Below are positions 48,171 to 59,159 of a stretch of DNA of 64,000 nucleotides, one piece after another. The stretch lies in assembly GCA_022497155.1 (NCBI GenBank), contig MU385747.1:186001-250000 (forward strand). The letters run 5' to 3'. This stretch comes from Whalleya microplaca. Lineage: Eukaryota; Ascomycota; Sordariomycetes; Xylariales; Xylariaceae. The notes below the pieces were generated by a model that saw only the letters and a program-made list of their open reading frames with translations, was not told where the DNA came from and searched no databases. Position 1 is the first letter of the stretch. Every line of letters starts with the position of its first letter. Position numbers and translations under genes: made by a program.

Positions 48171-49250
48171 TGCTGGGGAAAAACCTGACAAGGAAAAGTG
48201 CTTTAAATACGGCGTTGCGGTGTAGAATCTATGCTAAAAATGTATTAGAGTAGATGGATGAATACTGAAAAACATGATATCAGCTAACATGACCAGAAGA
48301 CATTATCAATAAATGTGACAAGCTGTCAAAACCAGGGTCCCTGTGTATCCTAATAAGTGTGCCACATATGGCAACTGGTAGCTACGTATACTATGTGAAT
48401 TCATAATGGAGATCTGGCACTGGTACAGGACCCAATTGAAATTGTGAAGAGACTTATAAGGCCTTGCTGATTAGATTCACTGCTACACCATCATCGGTCC
48501 TTAGCCTTTGGGACTCCTCAAGTGCTGGGGCTATAAGAAATTTCATTACTGTGGCATCACGAGGAAGGAAGAGGTGCATTGTGAATAATAGGGTTGTATT
48601 ACTGTAGAATGACAAGCTGAGGAGTTGATGGATTATAGGGATGTGTGGCTGTGATGTTCAGGTGGCTGGGACATCCCACAAGCTGTGGCTTATATATAGG
48701 AGGTTTCCCTCCTCCTTTAGACTTTAGTGATAGTGCCTCTTTAATAATAACTACTAACCTATGATACTCATAACCTGCGTCTATTTCAACACTCTGTGTG
48801 TTTGGTCTAACATAGGGATATCTTTCAGTAGTTATACGTGAGTACTTGTACAGGTACTCGCATATCTTTCCAATGTATCTTGAGTACTTCGTATGCAGAC
48901 CTACTGTGATTGATAGTAATATTAATATTCTCTGCCTGCTAGCCTTCCTGCTAGCTAGGAAATCGGCTGGTTGGGTACGTAGAAACCGGTCACCCAGATC
49001 CGCGAAGGCGTTTGGTGTAACACAAATTAATTTCGATACTCCTTGGGTGCAGTGTTGGGTCTCTGCTATTTTGGTCTAAGGGATGAAGTCCTCTGCTACC
49101 ATGAATTTTGGCATGTAAATGCCCACCCGCTGTTCTATGAGACCACAAGCTTACTCCCTTACATGACCATACCGATCCTGGCCAGATCCTCCTCTCAAAG
49201 CTTCGCAGCACCATTAGCCTGTGTTCTCATTCTGCCCTCAATCCTGCTGT
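48171..49250. other. Intergenic region, 1.1 kb
   Basis: 3' flank of the homocitrate synthase paralogue and 5' flank of the MFS gene. Overlapping frames at 48846-49273 are not supported; the one at 49221 leads into the MFS start region only by a non-ATG codon. Confidence 0.5.
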
Positions 49251-49265
49251 ATGAATCCCGCAGAC

Positions 49266-50920
49266 ATGCCTGAAAACATCGAGTCCGGCGAACGACAGGC
49301 AGCCTCGCCAGGAACAATAGATGTGACTGGTGAAGCATTGCCTCCAGTCCCTGGGCCTAGTAAGAGCAAGACGCCTCAGTTCTGGATCACGATCGTGGGT
49401 CTTAGCCTCCTCGCTTTCGTCTCTGCCTTAGACGTAATGATCATCACGACCGCCCTTCCTACCATTGTCAAAAGATATCGGAGGATCCACGCAGTATGTC
49501 TGGATCGCAAATTCGTTCGTTTTCGCATCGTCAGTGATACAGCCTCTTGTCGGTCAGCTCGCCAACGGCCTTGGCCGCAAACCGCCTATTGTCGTATCTA
49601 TCATACTCTTCATGGTAGGCAGCGCTATTTTCTGGTGCAGCATATAACGCTACTATGATCATTGCGGGGAGAACCGTACAAGGGGTCGGAGCTGGAGGCA
49701 TATACGTCTTGATTGACATTGTATGTTGCGACCTGGTACCTCTCCGCGACCGTGGCACGTATCTTGCCATCGTCAACTCTTGGGCAGGCATCGCAGCTGC
49801 GCTAGGACCCGTCCTGGGCGGTGCTCTCGGCGAAAGACACTGGCGTTGGATATTCTATATGAACCTTCCCATCTGTGCCTTACCGTTAGCCACGATTTCA
49901 TTGTTCATGAACGCGAAGACAGGAAATGGAGCGCCTAGCCTCCGAAACCTCGACTACCTCGGAAATTTCATCTTCATCCCCAGCATGATCGCGATCTTGT
50001 TTGGGCTAATCGCTGGCGGTAGCGAGTATCCTTGGGCTTCCTGGCACATCATCGTGCCCTTGACCCTTGGCGCGGTTGGCTGGATCGGCTTTCATATCCA
50101 GCAACATTTCTTTGCTAGCAATCCCAGTGTGCCTACACGTCTATTTAGTAACCGCACTTCAGCTATCGGGTATGCTTTAACCTTCTTAGGAAGCCTTCTG
50201 CTCCAAGAAGCTGGGTTATTCCTTCCCGTTTACTTTCAGGCCGTCCTAGATACCACAGTCTTTGACTCTGGGATATACTTTCTGCCTTTAGCAATTGGAA
50301 CCTTATTCTCAGCCGCTATAGCCGGTATCCTGCTCAGTAAATTTGGGGTTTATCGACCGCTTCATGCTGCCACTTTTGGTCTCTCCACTCTTGCATACGG
50401 TCTTTTCACGCTTCTTGATCGAGATACTCCAAAGGTGGCGGGGGCCTTCTTTGAACTGATTATTGCTGGAGGATTGGGTATGACTATTTCTGTTATACTG
50501 CCAGCCATACTCGCTGCTCTCCCAGAGTCAGACGTGGCATCCGGAACTGCGGCCTTCTCCTTTATCAAGACCTTTGGTTTCGTATGGGGGGTCACCATTC
50601 CTTCGATTATTTTCAACGCTGTTTTTAACACCAATTTGTCGCTTATTTCATCTTCTGACCTACGAAAGCAACTAGAGAATGGCCAGGCGTATTCATTCGC
50701 TAGTAGAGTGCATAATGTATCCGCCATGGTAGACCAGAACGTATGGGATGAGGTTGTGCAAGTGTATATCACAAGTTTGAGGGCCATATGGTGGTTTGGA
50801 CTAGGGGTTAGTTCTGTTGCCTTTCTTCTGGTCGGCGGAGAAAGGGGGTTGGAGTTGTCCACCGAATTAAAGACAGAGTATGGTCTTGAAGACATGTCAC
50901 GGGTGTCAAATACGCAATAA
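49266..50920 (+). CDS. MFS drug:H+ antiporter-like transporter (14-TM type), two apparent frameshifts
   Basis: Homology to the DHA2/14-TM major facilitator group is continuous over the whole length (about 550 codons) but uses three frames. Frame 1 covers the N-terminus to LPTIVK (start ATG at 49266, or 49251). Frame 2 covers DIGGSTQYVWIANSFVF to MVGSAI. Frame 3 covers SGAAYNATM to the stop at 50920. Each shift is one extra base, at AAAA 49470-49473 and TTTT 49628-49631, with no room for an intron. Motifs include LDVMIITTALPTIV, GRTVQGVGAGGIYVL (motif C-like), RDRG (loop 4-5) and WRWIFYMNLP. Members export toxic metabolites or drugs, and the position beside metabolic genes would suit an efflux role. 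It is a pseudogene if the bases are correct. Confidence 0.7.
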
Positions 50921-51213
50921 GACTCAAGGGTCTAGTGTACATATAATGATGATGAGAAAACTCTATTAGTAACCTCAGGCATAGTCAACTTTAGTCCACT
51001 AGATCTTTCTCACCACATGTCACGGGACAGCTGATAGCTGACTAAGCACCCCAAATATCTGATAACAGCAGACGTCAGACTTCATCTCATCGTCAACAAC
51101 TATATAGCGTACAGATATACGCAGCAGACAGCTTCAATAGGACACCCCTAACGCAGACGGAAGCCCCGTATATTGTGCTAGTAGAGACGTGATACCGCCT
51201 ATGTTTTGAAATA
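50921..51213. other. Intergenic region, 0.3 kb
   Basis: 3' flank of the MFS gene and promoter of the kinase-ankyrin gene. Nothing further seen. Confidence 0.5.
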
Positions 51214-54200
51214 ATGTCCGGGCAAACGAGCTCCGAGTCTAGCCTCTATTCATCATCATCAACCGACGATACCTTCAGCGAGCTGAAGACTCAAATACGT
51301 GGTGGTCATAGCAGGAAAACGCTGACATCAATCGCAGAGTTTGTGAAGCTCCTGGAGGGCATGCCCATTAACGGTCCTCGGTACATTTCATCAAGGCCTC
51401 TTGACACCAACTTCTATCAGCGCATAGGTGGGGGAGCACAGTTTGAAGTATTCTCGGATACGGGCTTGCCAAATAATCACGTTGTCTTCAAACGCATCAA
51501 CATCAGCCATGCTCAGGAGAGACAATTGCGGACAATTGAGCTCGAAATACGCGCCCTATGCCATGACACTATCCGCAACCATCCAAACATACTACGGCTT
51601 GATGAGTGGGGCTACGACAACCGTGAATGGTTGCCAACCAACCCCGTTCCAGTACTAGTTGTCGAGAAGGCTATTTCTTCCCTCACTCAACTCCTTGGTA
51701 ACCAGAGTGACGTCTATCCAGGCCAGCTAACGCTGGCGACGAGTTATCAGTTATGTCTTGACATTGCAGCAGGCCTTGAGTGCCTTCGCGAGTGCAAGAT
51801 CATCCATGGAGATCTAAAACCAGATAATATCCTCATTTTCCAGGATAGCGTTGACACCCACTTGATTGCGAAGCTAGCTGACTTCGGCTTGTGTCTCTCG
51901 ATCGAGGATAGCGATGCTCTATCTTTCAAATCATACCGATCTACAACCTTTTGGCAACCACCGGAGACGATATCAGAGGAAGAAAATCAATATCCGTTCT
52001 CACCCGAATCTCTTTTTAAATGCGACAGTTATTCGTATGGACTCACTGCCTTAGCTACCCTAATCCTTGGCGGCAGATCGCCGATTAAGCATTCCGATCC
52101 GGTCTCTATCTCGCATGAAGATATTCGTGAGCGTATTCTAGAGGCCTTAGAGGATACTAGGCTCTCCGGATCTGAGAAACGCACTGCAGCCAGCCTTTGT
52201 AATAATATCTGTTTCAAGTTCTTGAGAACAGATCCAGATAGTCGCATGCTCGTCAGCCTTTCTATGCTAGGAGACACAAACGGGAAAACCTTTTCGGATT
52301 GGCAAGTCCTGAACACCCCGAGTACCAAAGTTTCATTGCACTTCAAGGTCTTCTAACTAACGTATTGATATGGCTTAGGTATTCAAATTACATCGCGCTC
52401 TATCACCGCATTCGTGATTCGTCCACGGTGGTATCTCGCCGCAAGAATTACCTATACTGGCGTCGTCTCAACGAACAGGTTCTTTCGCAACTCCTAAAAG
52501 ATCACAATAGCTCACTAGAAGTCAGGAAGAAATGCAAAATACCACCGGATGTTGTCTTTGGCATGGCGATCTGCTATAGCACCAGTGGATATCGATCCCG
52601 GGAAACAATCTTACAACTTTGCGATGACGCAGCCAAAGAGGAACCGGGTTCAGCTGTAGCAAAAAGCCTGCTTCCCTGGATTCATAATGCGTTTGATCCA
52701 TCTTGGTCTGCCAAGAACATAGACTTCGTCAAACAAATATCATATGAATCCGCCTCTGCTGGCTCCTTACCAGTTACACCAGTAGTTGACTTGGCGACCA
52801 CAAAGTATTGGGAGCATGCAAAGGATACTTTCAGGAATTGTGGCGGTTATAACAAGGAGAGAGCAAACCATCAGATCAAGTGTCAATCGGTAGACCTCGG
52901 CGAGATTAGAGAAGTGATGCTGGAACAATTCATTGATCTGACTTCGAGTCTAAACATCATGAGTATTGTTGACCAGCATGAAAACACAATACTTCATATT
53001 GCTGTGGTTGCTGGTCGCACAGACATCGCCTACCACCTAATCATGAGAGACCACTTGATTATCAACAAGCAGAACCGATATGGCGAGACTCCATTGTATA
53101 AAGCGTGCCTGGCAGGGAACTACGACTTGGTGAAGCTCCTTACCGAGAATGGGGCTGATGCTTCAATAGCATCCAAAGATTTCAAAATATCCTGCCTTCA
53201 CTGGCTCTTCAATTTTGCAGCTCCGAATATGCGTCAAGTTGCCGAAGTTCTTGTTGGGAATGGTGCTTCTGTGGATGCCAGGATTATGCTAGTTAGAGAC
53301 TACGGCAATCGAAGACTCATCGACTTAGAGCATTTCCCATTCCATTGGCCTTATGGAACTCCCTTACATTGGGCCTGCCATGCAGGCTCTATCCATGCCG
53401 CAGAGGCGTTGATTAAGCTAGGTGCCTCACCAGACGCTTTCGACGCACCTGATGACATCAGATCACACACCTCTCTCGGTTTGGCAATGCATCGAGGTCA
53501 TTCTACTATTGTCTCATTATTGTTGCGACATGGAGCCAATCCCGATTTGTCTGACTCCAAGGGTCTAACGCCACTCCATATGCTGGCTGCCGATCAGGAG
53601 GCGAATCGCAATTTGAGTATATGCAAGCCATTCCTCCGGTGGTGTTCTCATGGGTCGTATGAAAATAGCCTACAAGAGTCTCGCAATTGTATATCTTTTG
53701 TTCTTGATTCTGGGGCGAAGCTCGACACTAGGAGCAAAGAGGGGCACACTGCTCTAATAGATGCAATCCTCTCCCGTGACGCAACTACGGTCATGACTCT
53801 TCTGCAAGCCGGAGCCGACACCGAGATCTCAGAGAACATATACAATGAGAAGTTGCCTATTCACCTCTGGGTTGAATTAGACAAAGACTTGCTGACCTAT
53901 CCCGAGTGTTACTTCAACGTTCTCGAGATTCTTGCTGATAAGCCTGGTAGTGGGTCAAAGGACATTCACGAAAACACTGTGATACACGCCGCAGTCCAAA
54001 GTGGTAACAGTATGGGGTGCATACGGGAGGTGATGCTCAAACTTCTAGCCCGTCCAGATATCCTACGAGATATCAATGCTCGGAACAAGGACGGCGAGAC
54101 TGTGCTTCTCGTCGCCGCGAAACAACTAACCCCCGATAAACCGGGTCTAATGGAGCTGCTTCAAGTTATTGAGGACCAGGGTGCAGACGTTGACGCCAGG

Positions 54201-55036
54201 GACGATGATAATCGAGACATTTTATGGTTCATCACCGCCAATAATGCCATAGGCGACGAGGGTTGCTTAGAACTCATGCAGAGGTATCTATCTCATCTGG
54301 ATGCAGAGTCTCAGAAATGGCGCCTGAATAACTCATATCGGAAAAAAACCCACTGGACCGCATTCATGAATCTAATTGAGTTGGGTTACAAGAAATGCGT
54401 CAAGTTTGGCATCGATCTTGGTGTTGATTTGGCAGCATATACCGTAGACCGACGGAAAGCCCTAAACCCCTCAAGCACTAATAGAGATGATAGGTGGCTT
54501 GAAGCTGAGGATAAATGGACTGCAGTTGATGTTTCTTTGCAGCAAGGGAATAAGGTTCGTCATCAGTTTCTTCTCAAATGGACTGCTATGCATAACGCAA
54601 TGCCCCCTGCGGGTGAAATACCCAACGCAGCTTGTTGGGATGAAGGCCTATTTATTGACAAGCAAAGTAAGTACCCAATGTACACAAGTTTAAAAAATGT
54701 GGACTTGGAAGCTAATATCCGCTCACGATTTGTAGGATCGAGCGGGTCGCGAGGGAATTCATGTAAGTAGACGACGTCCCCATATTAAACACATTAGAAG
54801 TTTGTTGACTAGGAACTAAAGACTATTCTTATTTCGCTGCCCCTGAGATCCTTCAGCGCTTGTTAGATGCGGGAGGCAAGTGCGGTGGAGGATCTGGCAT
54901 AGATTCAGCCAGCTCCCGGGATAAACTTACTCGGGAGGAGGGCGAATACAGTTGGTTTGTGCCTGAGAAACAGCCATACTACGAAATGTGGTCGGAATTC
55001 TACAGATTGGATGATGATGAGGTTTCTAACCTATAA
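51214..55036 (+). CDS. Protein kinase-ankyrin repeat protein (one apparent frameshift)
   Basis: The first frame (51214 to about 52285) encodes a Ser/Thr kinase domain: Gly-loop IGGGAQFEV (71-79), VAIK-type Lys93, HGDLKPDN (198-205), DFG (223-225) and PPE (249-251). The frame then changes by one missing base, most simply at AAAA 52285-52288, into LFGLASPEHPEYQS and onward to 54762. That part holds about seven ankyrin repeats, for example ETPLYKACLAGNYDLVKLL, GTPLHWACHAGS and HTALIDAIL. A 59-nt intron (54763-54821) leads to the last exon 54822-55036. Kinase-ankyrin proteins belong to the expanded fungal STAND/incompatibility-like repertoire. It ends 11 bp from the stop codon of the convergent lipase gene. 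No intron of suitable length explains the frame change. Confidence 0.75.
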
Positions 55037-55047
55037 GAGTATGAAGC

Positions 55048-57972
55048 TCAAATTTGAGAGTTAGGCCATAAAGTTACACCAGCCGCTAATTTCCGGATGA
55101 CCAATCTTTGGAAAGAAAGACCCAATTCTGTCTGATAGTCGTCATCCTGAGCGTCCTCAAATTTCCCCTCGATACACGTCGTCACTGCATCCGTATAGAA
55201 GATGCCCATGCTACTTGGAAGTGTGTTTGTAGCCTTTCTCTTGATCACATCTTGCCAGCCCTCTGGCGTAAGCTCATGACCGGGAGTCAGGGACTCCGTA
55301 GTATTATTATAAAGCTTTTCGATCAATGACCTACTACCAAGCTCAAAGAGGACCAACCCGAGGGAGTATATATCATGCTTCTTGGTAAATTTGATTACTG
55401 AATCCTCCTCCAGCCTGTCCGGATGGCGGTAGATGATGTTTTTGTCCCATTCACCCGTTAAGGCTGATTTAGCCGACGCCTCACGGGACGTTTCAAATCC
55501 TTTCAGGTACAGATCCCATCGTGGCAACTTCGAATATGAGGTAGAGCCTCGTCTTGGAGCACAAAGTATATTAGCTGAAGATATGTTTTTGTGAACCCAT
55601 CCAGAGCAATGGAGATTTGCAATGCTTGTGCAGAGCCGGTAGGCTAAGTCGAGGCGAGTTTCGAGAGGTAATTTATTAAACTTCTTGTTCTTGATGGCTT
55701 GCTTTAAAGACATCAGATGTGGGGAAGCCGACCCGTCAAGTTGAAGGTGTGCTTCAGGAATGGCGTACAAAAATGCGAGTCGCCCCTTGTCCTGATCATC
55801 TATAAAACCTAGGCACTGAAGGGTATTGAGAGAACTGTCATTGCTCAGTCCTGAATGGAATCGACGAAGCAATGCCACTAGTTTTCGCGTGTTAGTCTTG
55901 GTAGATTCAACTAACGCATTTTCTTGAACAGTAAGGGGCCGGTCAGATGTCTTTGGAGGCACATATGGCCTATATTCCACGATAACAGCCTGGCTCAGAG
56001 GTTCAGTCTCCGACATATACTTGCCCATTATTACATCTTCACTAGACACACCATTGGGTTCAACCTCAAGCGTACCAGGCAGTGGGCATTCAGGTTCCAA
56101 TACCTGTGCTGAGCGAAATAACTCCTGTTGCATCACCATGTGAGCCAATCCTGACTGTTTCGCAAAGCCTTCCGAAGTCAGGGCTCCTACGGAGGCACTA
56201 TCGAAGAATCGAAGCATCAATGGTGATAATATTCGTAGGAGGTCGTCTACCAAGCGCGAAATGGACTGAACAAGTTCAAATACAGCAGGCTGTTTGTATA
56301 ACTCATCCTGTGCTGAGGTGATTGTGTCGGAGACTACAAAATCCCAAGTCCTTGTTGATCCTAAAGCCCTCATTGGTGACTCCGTGATCTGCATTAGACC
56401 TTCTCCAAATATGGTCGTTGTCGAGTAGGCTTGAAATATATTGGCTAAATGAGATATGGTACTTCCAATTGCGTGGATGGAGTTTGGAGTCACTTCATCC
56501 CCAAGGAAGAAGTTGGAGAACTTCTCGTGAAGCAGCAGTTCACAAATGCCACACAGCTTTTCTAGACCCTTCTCCAAGGAACTTCTCAAGGATGGGGCCA
56601 GATTTTCGATAGTGGGCACAGCATGCTGGACAGTGTGTGAAGCTGCAGTTATGCCACGAACGCACTCACAGATACTGAACCTCTGAAGGCGCCTGGGAAT
56701 GAAGACTTTTGCCTCGTTCACTAATTCGAAAATGGCGTCCTTGACACCTTCATACGCACTACCCGGCCTTCGCGGCAGTTTAGCGATCATTGAGTGGTTC
56801 TCGATGATCGGGATCCTCTTCTCGTTTGTCCAATGCAGACAAGCAGATGTTTGCCTCACCATCAACGCATTTTTGCCATTGCGTTTCAGGCTACCGTCAG
56901 TCTGTTTTATCGAAGTTGGAGTCTCCCGACACTCGTAGCAGGATACAATCTTGAGACTGCTTGATGATGACCTCGAGAACTCGTCCATTAGGGACTTGAT
57001 AGTCGTAGAATCGGGTGCCAAATCTCGAACCAAGTTTTCAGGCGGTGCTCCCTTCATGGCTTGTATTAAATGGGATGCTTCCATGCCGTCGTGGGGTGTG
57101 CCGAAAAAGATAAGACCATGTATCGCGCGATGAAGGTAGGAGAGGCTATGATTTTGCGCACATCTAATCCAAGCCTTTATCAACACGTCAGTAAGCCCAT
57201 ACGATAATGGATTAGACATCAACTTTCCTGCTTGATAATTAAGCCCCCGATGCTGTGCCCAAGGAGGATAAGAGGCAGCCGCTGTTGTACCAGATCAGCA
57301 CACGATAAAGAACAATTATTTCCATCTCTGTTTGGGATTTGGTATACCCTTTCTTGGGAGTTCATCCGCCTCCTGTTCTCGAGATTGATCAAGAAATCCG
57401 CTGTGAAATCCGAGAGGATTGCCCTAGAATTACTATTGGCGAGATCTGATGAGTAGCCAAAGACGGAGACTCGAATGCCGGGGATGTCATTTGGCAAATG
57501 ATCTCGTAGCCACATAGATCCGTCATCACACTGCCATGACGCAAATGCTTTGCCACCTAGTCCAGTAACGGCGATAATACTACATTAGTACCCATCAGAT
57601 TAGTGATGCATTTTACTATAGCAACTTGACTTACTCCACGAGGGTCTTATCCTCAGCATCAGCATAGAGAGGCGTCCAGCCATAAAAGTTACTATCGATA
57701 CGAACCGTGGAAAACTTGGCCTTCTCGTTCATATTCTTTAGCAAAGCTCCAGATTTGAAACATAATTTGCTGAGGAAGGATGGTTCTTCTGCAAAGGTGA
57801 CGGTGGCAATCTTTTCACTGTCTTTCAGACCGAATCGAGCGTTAGCCAGGGATATACGTTCAATCAGCTTCTCCGCAGCTTCAGGGAAAGAATTGCGTAT
57901 TTCGTCTTTGGTGCAGCTTGCTGGTAGATTTGTCAAGCGATATGTTCTCTGTTTAAGTACCGGGGAAGCCAT
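55048..57972 (-). CDS. SERAC1-like lipase/esterase fused to a pseudokinase-like domain (one apparent frameshift)
   Basis: The first exon is 57972-57635, with a 55-nt intron; the remainder is 57579-55048. The N-terminal about 110 residues include YRLTNLPASCTKDE, a domain often found ahead of fungal lipase-like genes. The alpha/beta hydrolase follows: DIIAVTGLGGKAFASW, SVFGYSSD, nucleophile GHSIGG, then FFGTPHDG and the His segment ENHSMIAKL. After a helical middle region comes a kinase-like fold with WVHKNISSANIL in place of HRDLKxxN. The catalytic Asp is absent, which suggests a pseudokinase. The frame breaks by one base near 57222-57232, just after GLIIKQ, with no consensus intron there. Lipase-type effectors with kinase or NACHT partners occur in fungal non-self recognition; that role here is inference. 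Confidence 0.72.
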
Positions 57973-59159
57973 AACTTGTTTCAATACGTGCTGAGTTTAA
58001 GGTGGCCGAGAAGCTACAGATGAAGGTTTGGTGGATTTGAAATTATTCTATCCCATGAGAAATAGCGTTCAATTACAAGGTCCAGGGGTGAAGAGTTCCT
58101 CGGGATATCTCGCTTCCGCATGTAGCTCGTAAGCCGAAGGAAAAGACGCCCGAGTGACACAATATTTCATAAAGATATACTTGCCCTATCAAACTAAGGA
58201 GTTTCCAATACATTATGCAACGAAACATTCCGGTCCGTCTCATTTTCGTGATAGCAACGGATTATGCTTTCATTCCAATCAAAAGGCGCCTTTAAATTGA
58301 CCAAGCTATGCTGTGATACTTGATATATGCTGTACCATCCCAAGGCGGATATTGGGTGACGTGACGAGCTTCCTACATACATTTTCCCCCGCCCCTTGAT
58401 GGCTTGGCACGGCTTAGAGGGACGGCCCAGATAACCTAAAGTAACGTCTGACGGCATATAAAGAGGCAATGTGACTCTTGCACTAATCCAAGGCTATTTT
58501 CCCGGCCAATACGGAGTAAGTAGATCGGACTTGAGCATGAACTGTTGATTTAACTTCGACAGGCCGATTTTGAGTAGCTTGTGTTCAAGAACCGCCGGCC
58601 AGTAAGCCAACCCCTAAGTTCTACTTGTAAGATATTATATTTGATAGTGACGGGACAAGTGCTGGGGAAATGTATTAAGCTTGCCTTGGTTTTCCCCTTC
58701 TTTCGTTCAAATTTTACCAATGTCGGCTAGAGTACTTATATAATCGGGCTGAAGCACCATCGACTTAGTACGACCTATCCATCGTAGAATATCATGCGGT
58801 GCAGTCGCCCACAGCCTACATATATGGTATCCTATAATAGATACCATGCAACAAGTTTAAATGGTCGAAACCTTCCTTGTATTCTCGCCTTGATTGGCTT
58901 TTGCTCGATACTTACAATACTATTGGGAGATGGGCCCGAATAAGATGCGAAAAAGGCTGAGCATGTAATTGTCTAAGAATGGTGCATACGGCAGACTAAT
59001 GAAGGAAAAAGCCCGTTTTAATGGGGCCTTTCGGTAGGCTGGAAGACTCTCTTCTGCCTAACGGGAAGATACGGTTGCCTGAACTTGCTCTAGCCTCGTT
59101 GGATTGTCAAAGTCGTCTCCGATATCAAAAGGATAGGGTAGCCATCATTGAATAGCCAG
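57973..59159. other. Divergent intergenic region, 1.2 kb
   Basis: Promoters of the lipase-pseudokinase gene (minus) and NACHT-TPR gene (plus). The frame at 58194-58469 is not supported. No repeats found. Confidence 0.5.

Noticed and set aside
49440..49660. Introns explaining the MFS frame changes
   Set aside because: Protein similarity is continuous across both breaks with no spare sequence and no suitable GT/AG pair.
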